Below the pieces are notes generated by a model. The model was not told the origin of the DNA. It did not search any database and saw nothing but the letters and a program-made list of their open reading frames with translations. Of a DNA stretch of 64,000 bases, positions 37,750 through 50,510 are shown piece by piece (position 1 is the stretch's first letter; every line of letters starts with the position of its first letter). The stretch is from Plectrocnemia conspersa. Its lineage: Eukaryota > Arthropoda > Insecta > Trichoptera > Polycentropodidae. A program made the translations under genes and the position numbers. The stretch is taken from positions 744,001-808,000 of the forward strand of contig VTFK01000111.1 of NCBI GenBank assembly GCA_009617715.1, written 5' to 3'.

Positions 37750-38330
37750 AATTTATATTACACCACAGATGTAACTAATGTAATTTATATAAAATTGTAT
37801 CTCAATTTTAAAGTCCATGGTCAAGATTAAATCTTGTCATGAGACCAAAGTAAGATCTTGTTTCGCCTTTTGTCCGTTAGCGTATAACAATTTTAATATA
37901 TAAATTTGCTTATCGTAAAAACACGTTAAACAGCTCACTCGTCTCAATATATTGTTGACAGCAAAAATCTGTTTCTACTATGAGTCAAAGAATTAACAGA
38001 AACTTTCTGAGGTGCCGATCATTATCAACTGTCACGGATTATAAACTTAAAAGCATCATAAAATTTAGAATGAAAATTTGATAATCTTCTATTTATGGAT
38101 CATCTAATTGTACATACAGCATTTTCTCTTTTAATATTTGCAATAGTGAAGAATAAATATTTTTTGTGTGCTCCTTTAACGATCGTAAATAATAATTATA
38201 TAATAAAATAATTTATTCTATGTAGTTGATATCAAAATTACATTAGAATATTTTTAAAAATCTGTTCACATATCGTGCTAGCGATGCTAACCATCAACCG
38301 ATAGATAACGAGCGAGCAAGACCTTAATGA
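37750..38330 (+). repeat. long dispersed repeat, inverted partner of 25318-25930
   Basis: See 25318-25930 for the shared landmarks. This copy contains extra and missing short segments relative to its partner. Confidence 0.7.
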
Positions 38331-38639
38331 ACATAAATCACTGACAATAAATAATAGCAATAGATTTAAATGTCGTTTTTTGTGTACAACCGTCCCCCGA
38401 ATATGTCGTGTGTACTTTTTGCAAATACTCGCATTTTTTTTAAATGTTTGAGGATGTCTTAATAAAATGTGTCATCAAATTTACATTGAGAAACAATACT
38501 CCTAGACTGCTAATAGAGATTTCTTGTCTTTTTTCGACACACCGCTCTCACTACCTACTTAATTTCTAAATGGATTTTGCGAAATAGAAAAATATCCGGA
38601 GAATTTTGCATCTTCAAAATTGTGTGAGATATGTAGTAA

Positions 38640-39060
38640 TCAAACAATTAAAGGATTTCATTTTTTCTTAAAAAATTCTATATGAACAACAATCGGGATT
38701 CAGAAAAAATATTCCACTGAGACTGCATTACAAATAGTTACAAATGACTGGATGTTGGCCAAGGATACAAACAAAATCAGTAGGGCAGTTTTCTTGGATT
38801 TCAAGAGAGCTTTCGAAACAATAGGCAGAATAATAATGTTGAATAAATTAGAGATTATATGTATAAGTTAAATTGTTTTAAGATTAAAAAAAAAGAAAGC
38901 AAAAAGTTACAATAAATTATGCTTATTTCAAAGAGTACCACAAGGGTTCAAATTAGGACCACTGCTATTTATAATATATATTAATGATACAATTAATAAT
39001 TTAAAAAAATGTTAAATACATCTGTTTGTGGACACAATTTAATTTATTGCATAGGTAATA
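38640..39060 (+). pseudogene. LINE reverse transcriptase fragment, second family
   Basis: Conceptual translation with one frameshift gives YEQQSGFRKN, then TALQIVTNDWMLAKD, VFLDFKRAFE (motif A) and VPQGFKLGPLLFIIYIND (motif B), followed by a degraded motif C. The wording differs clearly from the element at 16 kb, so this is another LINE of Jockey/CR1-like type. Stops and frameshifts are frequent; only the fingers-palm region remains. Confidence 0.8.
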
Positions 39061-39609
39061 ATGTTAAGTAACTTATAGATCAATATAGGATTCTATATTA
39101 AAGATCTATAAAAAAGATTTCTCAATCCTTGTATAATATGATATATTACTTCTTTATTCTAGTTCTAGTGCTTTGCATTTTGCATCTAAAGTTATAATAT
39201 ATTAATAATAACAAACTTTATGCATAAAATAACATATAAGTATGTATCTGTATATATTTATAAACCTACACATTTTATGACATATTTTAATAACAAGTTT
39301 TTTTTTATAGTTTTCAACAATTTGTTCAGCATATGGCATACACACCCGAGTCGATCAGAGGGGACAGATGTCACGTTAAATGTCTAATAACCACGTTTTA
39401 AACTGTCATTTTGAAATTTTCAAATGTTTTATTTACAAAACTACACACATTTCATTAGAAAGTGGAATAACTAAATTTACAATTTTAATTAAACTATAAT
39501 ATATTCATAATCCTTCGTTTAAATATACATTATATATAATATGTACAGCTTTACTAATCCATACACATATATATGTATATACTATTTTTATTTTTTAATA
39601 TAAAGGTAT

Positions 39610-39920
39610 CCATGTAGTCAGAATACCCTGAGGATTATCTCGCGGCTGTCGATTGTTAACGCCCGTCATTATTAATTTAAGAGAGCGGCGGCGAGTATCG
39701 ACACCGGTAATGATATTTGCGGGTCCGGGTCCGAGCCAGAGGTCTCCTTGGGGCAGCAGGAGAATGCCGTTTCCGCTGGACCCGCTTATTTTACATCATT
39801 AATCATTCGGCCGGCACACTTTTTAAATTTTAAGGAAATAACCCTTTTTTCTTAGTCCCTTCGCTCCATCTCTCTGCCCTTTCGCGCAAACCTGGTACCC
39901 ACCGAAAGTTCAGAATTTAA
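39610..39920. promoter_or_regulatory. GC-rich island with Hox/Exd-type sites
   Basis: TCATTAATCA (39796-39805) reads TGATTAATGA on the minus strand and fits TGATNNATNN-type Exd/Hox composite sites. ATTAATTTA and GGTAATGATA are further homeodomain-type words, with repeated GGGTCCGGGTCCG nearby. No coding signature was seen. This is a candidate enhancer about 9 kb upstream of the presumed pb promoter. Confidence 0.45.
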
Positions 39921-40777
39921 AATATATAAAATCATTTTCATTTCCAGTAGTTTCGATATAATCAACAGTTTCAAATTGATTGTATATGCGTGTCTTGACT
40001 TACGAAGTAAATTATAGGCGTGTAACTCAAATATTGCTATCTTTATAAAACTTATAAATATTGACGAACACGATTAAGATTTCAGTAAAATATAAATATG
40101 TTGTAAAAGCAAAGCTTTTGATTTTATAGCTAGAAGTTATACTATCATTACCATAAGAAATTTGTCACAAATATAATATAATTTAATTAATGTACATATA
40201 AACTGTTGTTTTTTATTTATTTGTTGAATAATGTTTTGATGTTATAATATATTTATTGAAATTTTTAAGTAAAAAATATATGTAGTTTAATTGTAGTAAT
40301 ATATTTAATAAGTATTTTGTTGAATCTAACTTTGTTTATCTTCTGAGTAAATATTTTTTTTTAACGTTTCTCGATAATTTTCTAATTTAATAAAATAATT
40401 TGAATCTTCGTGTAATTCTTCAGATATTAAAACCTTAAATATTTTACAACAACGTGAATTTTAAATAATTTCAAAGAAATAAATTAAAAATCATTATAAA
40501 ATGAACTTATATTTTGAAGCATTTTTTTTTTGCAAAAAAATTATCTTAAACTATTAATATAAAAATTACTTGACAAATCTTAAATATGTTATTAAAAAAA
40601 ATGGAATTATATGTCAATGTAAAAAACATTTAAGTAGATATTTATAACATATTTATTTACTATAAAAAAAATATTTTTACCAATTTATATACAACGAAAA
40701 TAATGTTTTAGGTTATTAACAAAAGTTTTCCTACTTTTCTTAAATATTCGTTTTAATATATAAATATGCACTTGTGT
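39921..40777. other. AT-rich DNA upstream of the motif array
   Basis: No gene or recognised repeat was seen. Confidence 0.5.
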
Positions 40778-41237
40778 GCTACTTTTAGACGCGCCACGTT
40801 TATCTAATTAAACAAAATTTACTATTTTATTTTAAGAAGTAGTTTAAAAAGCTCTTTCATAGAAATACATATTTTTTTACCTAAAATTTTATTTTCCCTT
40901 ACAAATCTATAATGAACATTAAAAGCAAGAAAGTATTATTTTTTTAGCAATAAATTAATCAAATTTGTATGTAATTAAAAAACACCGCATTATTATGCAT
41001 TTTAAAATTAATTTGGATTATTATGTAAAAGCAAAAATTAAAAATTTAAATCAAAAATTAAAAACTATTCTTCTTAAATATTCGTTTTAATATGTAAATA
41101 TGCACTTTTGTGCTACTTTTAGTAATAAACAAAATGAATATTTTCTTGCAATAATAAAAAATATGATAAAACCATTATTTCTCTTTTAGAATCATAGGAA
41201 ATTGTATTTTATATAAATATATTTCTTACCTTTAAAC

Positions 41238-41277
41238 TTTGTTTATACTTACAAAATATATTGTAAGTATAAACAAA
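41238..41277. repeat. perfect 17-bp hairpin
   Basis: TTTGTTTATACTTACAA, loop AATATA, exact reverse complement. Confidence 0.8.
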
Positions 41278-41840
41278 ATGTTTTTACCTACAAAATAAAT
41301 AATTATTATCATATTATTAGTTATATACGAAACTTTTTTTTCCATACCAATAAATCAGACAAATTTGTATATAATTAAAAAATATCAAAGTAAAAAATTA
41401 CAAAATGTAAACTAAAATTTAACTGTTTCTCTTAATGATTTGCTACAATGTGAATATATACACTATAAGGCTTTTTTTAGTTGCGCCAAATTTTTTGCAA
41501 AATTTATTTTTTTTTAATTTGCCAAAAAAAAATTTATTTTAACAGATATAATAAAAAAACATTTTTAGAATCATAGGAAATATTGTATATTTTTTTCACC
41601 TTTATTTATATTTACCAAATTTATAATTATTATTACTAGATTATGAAATTTTTAATCTCAAAACACCTAATTAGGTAAATTTATATAATTTTTCATTATT
41701 ATGTATGTATTTCATCATGCCATAGAAAAAAATTTAATTTTCTTTTTAATTCGCCAAAATTAAATTATTCTTCCTAATTATTTGTTATAATATGTAAATA
41801 AGCCGTTTTGGGCTACTTTTAGGTGCGTCACGTTTGACAA

Positions 41841-41940
41841 ATAATATTTTGCAAATGTTGTATCTTTTGATATTATATATATTATAACTTATAATATTTT
41901 GCAAATGTTGTATCTTTTGATATTATATATATTATAACTT
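41841..41940 (+). repeat. perfect 50-bp tandem duplication
   Basis: The 50 bp at 41841-41890 are repeated without any change at 41891-41940. Identity implies a recent event or assembly artefact, in contrast to the decayed surroundings. Confidence 0.9.
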
Positions 41941-43539
41941 TAAACTTTATTTTTACTTAACCACTAAAATCCTATTTTTATACCAATAGATTAAACAAAT
42001 TAGTTTATAATTTAAAAACACGTTTATTATATGCATCTGAAAAAGTATAAACTTTTTATGTAAAAGTAATATTTTAAAAAAATTGAAAAATAGATCAGAA
42101 ACGTTACTTTCTTTTAAATAGCCATTATAAAAAATATGTTTAAATAAATATACACCTAAAGGGCTACTTTTAGTGGCACCAAATTTGACTTATTAAGCAA
42201 AATGTACAATTTTGAAATGAAATGGAATATAAAACTTTTTTCCATTTTCAAAATCATATTAAATATATTTTTTCTTCTACCTTTTAACTTTATTTATATA
42301 TACAAAAAACTTATTATTATTAGACCACAGAATTCCTAATCCTACAGAAATATAATAAACAAATTTGTAAGCAATAATAATAAAATCATTTACATGGATT
42401 GTAAAGAAATATAGAATATTATGTCAAAGCAATACATATGTATTATAAAGAATTTAAAATTCTTATAAAAAATAATCTATTCCTTTTAAAAAAAAATTTT
42501 AAAACCTAAATACGAACAGATTTAATAGTTTAGCTACAAAAATCTTGATTATTTTTTTAATTTTAATAAAAAATGAAACATGACATTTAAAGATTTATGA
42601 AATCAAGGACGATTCACATTTTCCCATTAATTCGATCTAAGAAAAAAACAATATGATGATTACACAGTTAAATCAGTAATATAGCTATACATATATAGGT
42701 AAATTACAAAAAATACGTCCTTAGAATATATTAAAACAAGTCTTATTTCACATTGAAAAAGTCGAAAGATTTTAAATATTTCTTTCCTTGTAGTTTTTTA
42801 AAGTTTTTTTATGTATTTGATAATAACGTTTTTTCTTAATAAATCTGGTAAAGTAAATTACCAATTTATCTTTCCATAGTATGTACCTAAAATATTTTTA
42901 TAATATTTTCTGAGCTATTGCAATACTATAGGTTTACTACATAGCCCTAATTTTTCTGTGTTAGGAATAATTTATTTAATATATTTAAAATTTAATGATT
43001 TTTGTACAATAATTACATAAAAATAATAAATTACGCGAAAAAATGTTTTTATTCAAATTTAATAAATATAGGTTGCTTAGGTAATTGCTAAGTTCTTGAT
43101 AAAAAAAATCTACCGACACTATCAGCTTGTTATTTTATATTTATATTAAAAAAAATTATCTTTGTGAAAAAACTAGTAGCGAATTTTTTTATGCTGTATT
43201 TATTCTCTTTACTTTTCACAGCTTTCAAATCAACTTAAATAATTTAATTTCACTACAATTAAATCTCTTTCTTTTGATCTAAGTATTATAGAAAATAAAC
43301 TATTATTTTACTCAATTGCATTTTTTTACATATTATATTCTCCACAAAATAAATAACGATCTTTAACATATTGTACATATGGTATCTTCACACATATAAT
43401 ATTAAAGTAAATTTTCTAACGATTACAACATATTTTTCTAACGTTCTAAATAACTTTAAAAATCAAGCAAACTCTGCGTAATTGACTGCAAAATTTCAAT
43501 TTCTTTTTCAAAAACTTTAAAATCGTTAATCTACTCAAA

Positions 43540-43695
43540 AACGTACTCTCGGCCGAACGAATTCGGTTTAATTAACTCAACTCCAGCTCGCTAGTCTTAC
43601 GCTTATATTTTTTCTCGTTTCTCCAACTCCCCCTCCTCCTACTCTCCTTTTTACCAACTCGCAAGAGAAAGAGAGAAGAAGGCGCTTTGATTTTG
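43540..43695. promoter_or_regulatory. island with GAGA-type tract
   Basis: The island contains CTCTCGGCCGAACGAATTCGG, C/T-rich CTCCCCCTCCTCC text and AAGAGAAAGAGAGAAG. GAGAG words are bound by GAGA factor at Hox promoters and Polycomb elements. It lies about 5 kb upstream of the presumed promoter. Candidate regulatory element. Confidence 0.35.
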
Positions 43696-44059
43696 TACCG
43701 TAATAAATTCAACTATGTAAATAACCTCTACCGCATATTTCACGTTTTTCTAGGACGTTTTATTTTTATTTTTTCGAAGCAAAGCCTTAAAGCCGAGTTA
43801 AATTAAAATTAAAAATTCTGAATAATTTCTGCAGCATTTACATTTTAAGCAACCTGGAGCCAAATCGGTGGCTATGTATATATACATAAGTATAGTCAAG
43901 AAGCGTTTTTTATACGTTTGTTTTGGATACACGTGCATATAAAATAGATGTATAATTACACGAATTATTTCTTTACCATAAAAAATGCTAAAACGTTTCC
44001 CATTGGTCGGTCGGAAAAAAGAGACAAACAAAATAGGATGTTGTATAATAAATTGACAG

Positions 44060-44220
44060 TATCATCACGCCATGTTCTTGGTCCGATCAAACGAAAGCCG
44101 GTTTTGAGGCCCGGTAATTACAGGTAGCTTATTTATTCGGATGCTCAAGGTGAAACAAAGTCTGAGGAAACGAAATTCTTTGTTTGCGAGACGTAAAAAA
44201 TCATGGCGGCGTTTTTGTAT
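44060..44220. promoter_or_regulatory. GC-richer island with paired Pho/YY1-like cores
   Basis: ACGCCATG (GCCAT at 44069-44073) and CATGGCGGCG (ATGGC at 44203-44207) flank an island containing GGTAATTACAGG (homeodomain-type). Candidate regulatory element 4.5 kb upstream of the promoter island. Confidence 0.35.
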
Positions 44221-44754
44221 GCAAATTTTGTTTGTTTTTCACTGCATTCAATACTGTATTATAGGCAATTTGTAGAGTTGAACATTAGATCGACAATATT
44301 TTAATTTTAATTAATAAAATAATAAATCAAAATGGAGTTAAAATTGTACTTCAGATTAATTAAAACCTAGGCTGTCAAACACATTTGCGATTTTGGCACT
44401 GAAACTTGAATAGTTTTATATATAATTACATACTTTATTATTTAATCAAGTTAATTCATATTTTTATAATTATATATTTATTTATTATTTGCATATTTTA
44501 GTAATAAGATTAAGGGCTTAAAATTAATTTGGCGGAAAAGTCCAGATTGTCCTCAAAGTTTTTCCAAGTTTTATCAACTTCCGGACACTTTGCGTTTGTG
44601 CGTTTATAAGGCTACTTTTGAACGCGCATTTTTTTTAAATTATTGTATATCAACTCATTTTCTATAAGTAAAAAATGTTTAAATGTATAAAACCATACAA
44701 ATATAAATAGTTTATTTAATAATTAAAATTCAGTGGAAGTAGCAAATAGTAAAG

Positions 44755-44797
44755 AAGCACAACAATATTTAGCTTAAAACTAAATATTGTTGTGCTT
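44755..44797. repeat. perfect 17-bp hairpin
   Basis: AAGCACAACAATATTTA, loop of 9 nt, exact reverse complement. Confidence 0.8.
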
Positions 44798-45500
44798 TAT
44801 AAAAACAGACAGTATGATTACATATAAAATAATATCAATAATATTTATTTACAAAACAATATGTTTTTTAAAACATATTTATGAACAATATTTTTTCTTA
44901 AATATTTATTTTAAAATTAAATTGCACGTAGAAATATCTCTTGGATTTTATCAGATGGAATATTTTTTAGTTGTCAAAGACAAAAATATCAAAAAAATAA
45001 GCAAAATCTTATCTTTATTTGTGTTTATTAATAAAAATAATATGGTTACTGTTCCTTCTAAGAAATAAACCATTCCCCTTAAATATTCGTTACATTATGT
45101 AATTATACAATTATTGGCTAAATATATATCCACCACTTTTATATTGAACAGAATATTAAATTGTTCTATAATTTTAAAATAAAAAAATATCTTTTTAAAT
45201 CATAATTTTTTTTAACTAATATCATACTCAATATTTTTTTAGATTTTTTGTGTCAGAAATATTTTTTGTTACATAAAGGCTACCTTTAGGTGCACCACTT
45301 TTTTCTTATTAAGCAAAATAGACCATTTTTGCTATTTTTATTTTAGCAAATAAAATTAAAAAATATATTTTTAATTTTCTAAAATTATAGAAAAGATATT
45401 TTTTTAAACATTTTTTAAATTATTGGCATACTCAAGCACATAACCATGATTTTTTAAGACAGAATTATTTCTTTCCTTATGGGCTACTTTTAGCTGCACC

Positions 45501-48500
45501 AACTTTGACTTATTAAACGGAATGTACAATTTATTTCTAGTATTATTTAGGCAAATAAAATAAATTAAAATTATATTTTTTTTTAATTTAATTTAATTTT
45601 GCAACAATAATATTTTTTCATTATATTTGCAATTTAACGAACAATAAGTAATACATCATAATAGTAATATAATCTAAACAATAAATAAAAATAATATTTA
45701 ATAAATATAGATCGGTTAGTTAATATTTTTGCTTAGATACAAAAAATCCTAATGTTAAAAAAATACAGAGATTTTATCAAACTTGATAAAAATAAATATT
45801 TTATTCTTATATATTATTATATTTAGAATCATATGAAATATATTTTTTAACTATTACCATACCTGAAGTTTTAGTATATAGCCTTGATTTTTTGTTACAG
45901 AAAAAATAAGGAAATATGTTCCATTATTTTAATGAATTTTAAAACATATTATCTTGATATTTTTACATTAAATTTTCATGCAAAAATCAATGTATCATTA
46001 TAATAAAATTGAATATATAAAGATCGGTTAGTTATAGTTTTTAGCTTGAATACAAAAATCCTGATAACAAAACATTTTTTTTTATCTTTTAAGTACAAAA
46101 ATCACTTCTTCACAAAAAACTTTCATAAACATAATGATAGGACAATAAAAAAAAATAAACGTTTTCAAAAGTAAAGAAATTTGATTTTATAGTTTTTTTA
46201 ATATATCTAATAGCTTTACTTATTCATAATAAATCTTATCATCTTAAATTTTAATATTTTAAATTGAGAGCCTGTATTTGGTTTTTATTAAATTCGGTTA
46301 TTATAAAAATAAGTAAATATAAGTATTTTTAGCATGATTAAAAACGAGCTAAAAATCGGCTAAACAATGTTTTTTCTATGTTTACTATTAACCTTTTGAA
46401 TAGTGAATTAATTTATACATGTTTATTAATTTGTTAGTTTACACCTGATAAAGAGTTAATTTTACATATTTTACCATAATTATTTCTGTAGTTATATTAA
46501 ATTATAAAAAAATCATTAATTCTTAAGCTTAACTACTCTGATTTATTTTACTTATTGTAAGTTTTAACAATTTATTTAAAAACTTTTCTATTATTAAATT
46601 TCTGTAATTTATTTTACATATTATTCGGCTTTTAATCATTATTATTTTAATTAATATAAAATATTTTTTTGTTATGCTTATTTATTTCGTACTCATGAAT
46701 TTATTGCTATTATTTTCTATAAAAACAAACTAAAAATAAATATTGCATATGTATAGTATTTTTAATTTTATATTTCTTAAAATTAAATATACCTTTATAC
46801 AATGAAATATCAATCACCGTACATGTACGGCGATACCGCTCAAAATGTTAAAAAAACATATTATATAATCCAAAGGTTGTTTAAAAAATCATTTTCAAAA
46901 AATATTTTTGAGCAAAACTTGTATTGCAAAATAGAGCTTTTATAATTATACTGAAATTTAAATCAGAACTATATAAAATAATTCGAAAGTTAGGCGTTAG
47001 ATTTGGACAGCTAGGAAAAAAGCTTAACAAATGGATTCCGCACGAACTTGATTACTTCTTTTACGTAACATAAAAGTATTGTAACTTGACAAAAAGTGGA
47101 TTATTTACAATTTAATGGTTAGATAAAGCATTTTGCGAAAATAAATTATGGCATTGTTAGACTGTTTAATGATCTAGTCTAAAATTTTAGATAAATTAAT
47201 AAACTCGTTTTCTAACTGTAGAAATAACTAACGTTAAAATGTTAGCGAAACTCTAGAAATATTCTTATACAAAAAATGAACAAAGTGGTTCTCTTAAATA
47301 TTAATTTATTTTACAAACTATTTTATTAATAATTGGTGAGGATTAAATTATACTATAAAAATATATACAATAAAGCATATAATTGAAAACTATAATATAT
47401 AAAAACAAATATAGCAATATGTGATGTTTTTAATTAGGTTCAAATGTCCACCAAAAGTAGTAAAATTAATATTTGAGCAATTGACTTTTCTAGAACTTTA
47501 CATTCACTCAATCCACACAATAATACAAATAATCGAATTACCGAAAAGGTATAGCAGTTATTCTAAAATTGCAAAGTCACAACTCTATAATAATATTAAC
47601 AAACTACATTAGAACAGAATGCTTTAAAGTACTAGAGCAGAACACACATTAATTGTGTACCTACTCTAAATATAATTATTAGAAAGGAAAGGTCCGATAA
47701 TAATTTTATTAGATTTGTAAAATCTTATTAAGACCTTAGAAAAAATGAGAAAGAGAAACTGAGCAAATAAAAGGAAAACTGAAACAAAAAGTCCATCTTA
47801 TCAAAACGAAAAAATGATGAAAATTACATCGAATATGAGTTTATATTGTCAAAAAAAAGACAACTCGTATTTTTTTGTATAATTTGTTTAAAAATACTCT
47901 AAAATGAAGCGGTGATTCTCAGTAAACTTTAATGTCATTCAATACCAAATTATTCCTAAAAAAAGGACCGAAAGAGTACTTTAAGATTCAGCTAAATATT
48001 TTTTTTAAATAATAAAAAAGCTGAAGATATTTTGTTAAATTCTAGGAAAAGCTTATTATGCGCAGCTTTTTTTCAAAAAATAAAAAAAAAAACATTTTGA
48101 CGCCGAAAACAGTATCAATAAGATATTACTAGCGTTTAAGATTGGTGTCAAGTCAATTATAAGAGATGAAGATTTTGATCAGTCCCAATAACATGTTTCT
48201 GATGTATAGAATCTGGGTCTTTAAAATTGATAAAAGCTCATTTTTGCGAATCATCAGAAATAAAAAAATCATACGCTGTGAATTGATATAAAAAAACTAC
48301 AGGAGAAGATATATTTGTCTTATTTTATGAACTATCTATTATTGGTTTAAATATACTAAATATATTAAACACCATTATGTTTTTTTATAACACCTTATAA
48401 TGTCTGACTATTTTATTAAAACAAGTTTCTTTCTCATCTATAACTATTCTTCAGTTAACAACTAATACATATGAACAACTAGTATATGAAGTCTAAGCAG

Positions 48501-48659
48501 ACAGTTGGACATACATCAGATTCTGTACAACGTAAACGTTAAACCGAATTCTATCTCAGATCAACTTCCGCTCGTCTCTTACATTCCAAGTCTACTTTTA
48601 AGTACGTAAATCGATCCGTTTCCATCTCGACATCACAACAAATCGATTCATTCCTTAAA
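45501..48659. other. AT-rich DNA upstream of the promoter island
   Basis: No gene was seen. A diverged repeat pair is visible around 45709 and 46019 (AGATCGGTTAGTTA followed by TACAAAAATCCTGAT-like text). CCGTACATGTACGG at about 46817 is a 14-bp palindrome. Confidence 0.5.
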
Positions 48660-48990
48660 ACTCCCAAAAAGCAGTGCGATCCGTCTCCGAGCCGCCAAAG
48701 AAAAGCGACTGCCCAGAAACAGCGGGTGGGGCGCCGCGCCCAGCTCCTCCTACATTTTCGCCGCGCGCAGCGATTGGACGTAGCGCTGTCACGTGACTGT
48801 GCCAGAGTCGGTAGCGGGGGCAGGCGCACCCGCCTAGCGCCAGTTTGTGTCGGCGGACCGCGGAGAGAACGCGAGCCAACGCTGCGCACTCACTGGTCGT
48901 AACGTTATGACGTTAAAACGTGAATTTTAAACTGTAAAAAAACTATAGTGCAAACATCAAACGTCACCAGGAGAACTTTGGATCGAACGT
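48660..48990 (+). promoter_or_regulatory. pb: probable pb promoter and 5' non-coding exon
   Basis: This is the strongest CpG-rich island upstream of the pb coding exon. It contains TCACGTGAC (E-box), CGCCAGTTTGTG (CAGT-type initiator context), and a run of GC-rich single-copy sequence fading into AC/AT-rich text that resembles a 5' untranslated region. A splice acceptor in front of the coding exon (58416) demands an upstream exon, and this island is the best-placed candidate. A donor could be AAC|GTAAAT at 48989, but several weak GT sites exist and none is compelling. Open frames on the minus strand (48551-48889) are composition artefacts. An alternative first exon at the 51.2-51.5 or 55.2-55.6 kb island is possible. 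Confidence 0.5.
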
Positions 48991-49391
48991 AAATTTGCAA
49001 ATGTGAATATAATAATAATAATAGTAATAATAATAATAATAATAAAATGTGATAATAATAATATTGATGAAATGGCGATTTCGTATTTAAGTGATTATGG
49101 CTTCGATGAGAGATAGGAATTTTAAAATTTCGTTCTTATAGCTTGATAGTAATTCGTTGTTACATTATAGATGTTACTTACATGTATAATATCATATATT
49201 GTGCAATGGTTTAATATTTCAGCTATTTATTTCAATGCTACTGGAATTTGTGTTTATGAAAGTAAAACCTTCATGGGTTTTATGTATAAATATCTTTCAA
49301 TGAAAATGTCGTACCTGATTCTTTAAAGTGACACGCGCTCCGCGTAATGAATTCGAGCATCATAGATATACGTTTTTAAATATAAGGAGCT

Positions 49392-49495
49392 GCATCAACG
49401 GATTGTCGACACCACCCCTCAGCAACTTCAAAAAGTGTATTCAACGAAGCACCTTTTGAAGTTGCTGAGGGGTGGTGTCGACAATCCGTCGATGC
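49392..49495. ncRNA. near-perfect long hairpin, candidate small-RNA precursor
   Basis: Arms 49398-49433 and 49454-49489 pair perfectly over 36 bp. One mismatch and 5 more pairs follow at the base, and the loop is 20 nt. Unlike other palindromes here the stem is GC-containing and complex (for example CACCACCCCTCAGCAACTTC). Length fits a pre-miRNA or short hairpin-siRNA precursor, but perfect pairing over 36 bp is more than most animal miRNAs show. A recent inverted duplication is the main alternative. It does not contain the mature sequences of the Hox-cluster miRNAs miR-10 or miR-993 as far as I can judge. Confidence 0.5.
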
Positions 49496-49664
49496 TCAAT
49501 GATTTTTAAGTGTCGTTAAACCAATGAACCATAAATTGATTGCGTCCCTAATTCTTTCCGAAAGAAACATTAAAAATGCGCCTCTTATATTTTTATTATT
49601 TAAACAATGTATGTAACATTTCATATAGATAGATAATATTTTTAAAACAATAAATATAATATTT

Positions 49665-50510
49665 AAATTTGAGGTTAAGTTGCACATGTCTATTATAAAT
49701 ATGTTTTAAAAAATATTAATAACTGATTCAAATAAAAGTCAGAATGACGCATTGTGAAAAGCTGTCATAAATTAGCGTATTTAACAGCAGTTATGTGCTA
49801 TATTAAATTATCTCATTTTCAAGTGAAAAAAATATATTTAATAAGACATTAAATATTTTTTAACAATAAATATTAAATTTGAGGTTAGGTTATACATATC
49901 TATTATAAATATTTAAAAAACTGTTAGAATAAACTGATTCAAATAAAATTCAAAATGACGCATTGGGTAAAACTGTCGTAAATTAACATATTTAACAGCA
50001 ATAATGTGATACATTAAATTATCCCATTTTCATCAATTCAGTTCATAAAATAATAATCTACTAAGACATTAAATATGTTTTAATATTAATTATAATATTA
50101 AAAATTGAGGTTAGGTTATGCATGTTTATTATAAATGTTTGAACTGTTTCAAATAAAAGTTAAAATGGAAAAATCTGGTGTAAATCAACATATTTAACAT
50201 CAATTATGTGCTATACCAAATATGCTTATTTTCATCGTAATGATTAGAATTAAGAAAGTATTATTCTACTAAGACATAAAATACTTTTCAATGAAAAATA
50301 TATCAATAAAATTTGAGGTTAGGTTATGCATGTCTATTATAAATTAAATATATTTTACTGATTATAATTTTTTTAATAGCTAGTTTTATACTGCAATAAA
50401 AAATATAATCTTAATTGAAAAGAACTGAAAAAGTAACTTTAATGGCACTTAATTTCTCAAATGAGTAATGAAATATCTACATATTTAACTACTTTGAGGT
50501 TAGGTTAAAT
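49665..50510 (+). repeat. tandem repeat of about 210 bp, four to five units
   Basis: GAGGTTAGGTTAT-like words start at 49671, 49881, 50108, 50315 and 50496, giving steps of 210, 227, 207 and 181 bp. Between them each unit carries CATGTCTATTATAAAT, TTCAAATAAAA, ATGACGCATTG (first two units), CATATTTAACANCAATNATGTG and ACTAAGACATTAAATA-like words in the same order. Units are diverged by many substitutions. The last unit is incomplete. Confidence 0.85.

Larger units (their letters stand above)
40778..45500 (+). repeat. motif array block 1 (GGCTACTTTTA...GCGCC orientation)
   Basis: Eight copies of the motif occur in one orientation: 40778, 41112, 41469, 41811, 42162, 44610, 45278 and 45482. The form here is GGCTACTTTTAGNNGCGCC or GCACC. 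The first two copies share about 40 bp of upstream context (CGTTTTAATATNTAAATATG) and several share downstream CAAATTTGACTTATTAA-like text. This suggests a degenerate repeat with a period near 340 bp over the first five copies. DNA between copies is very AT-rich. Confidence 0.75.

Noticed and set aside
48551..48889. Arg-rich minus-strand frames over the promoter island
   Set aside because: GC-rich composition gives few stops; no family motif, and the position and strand fit a promoter/5' exon of pb better.
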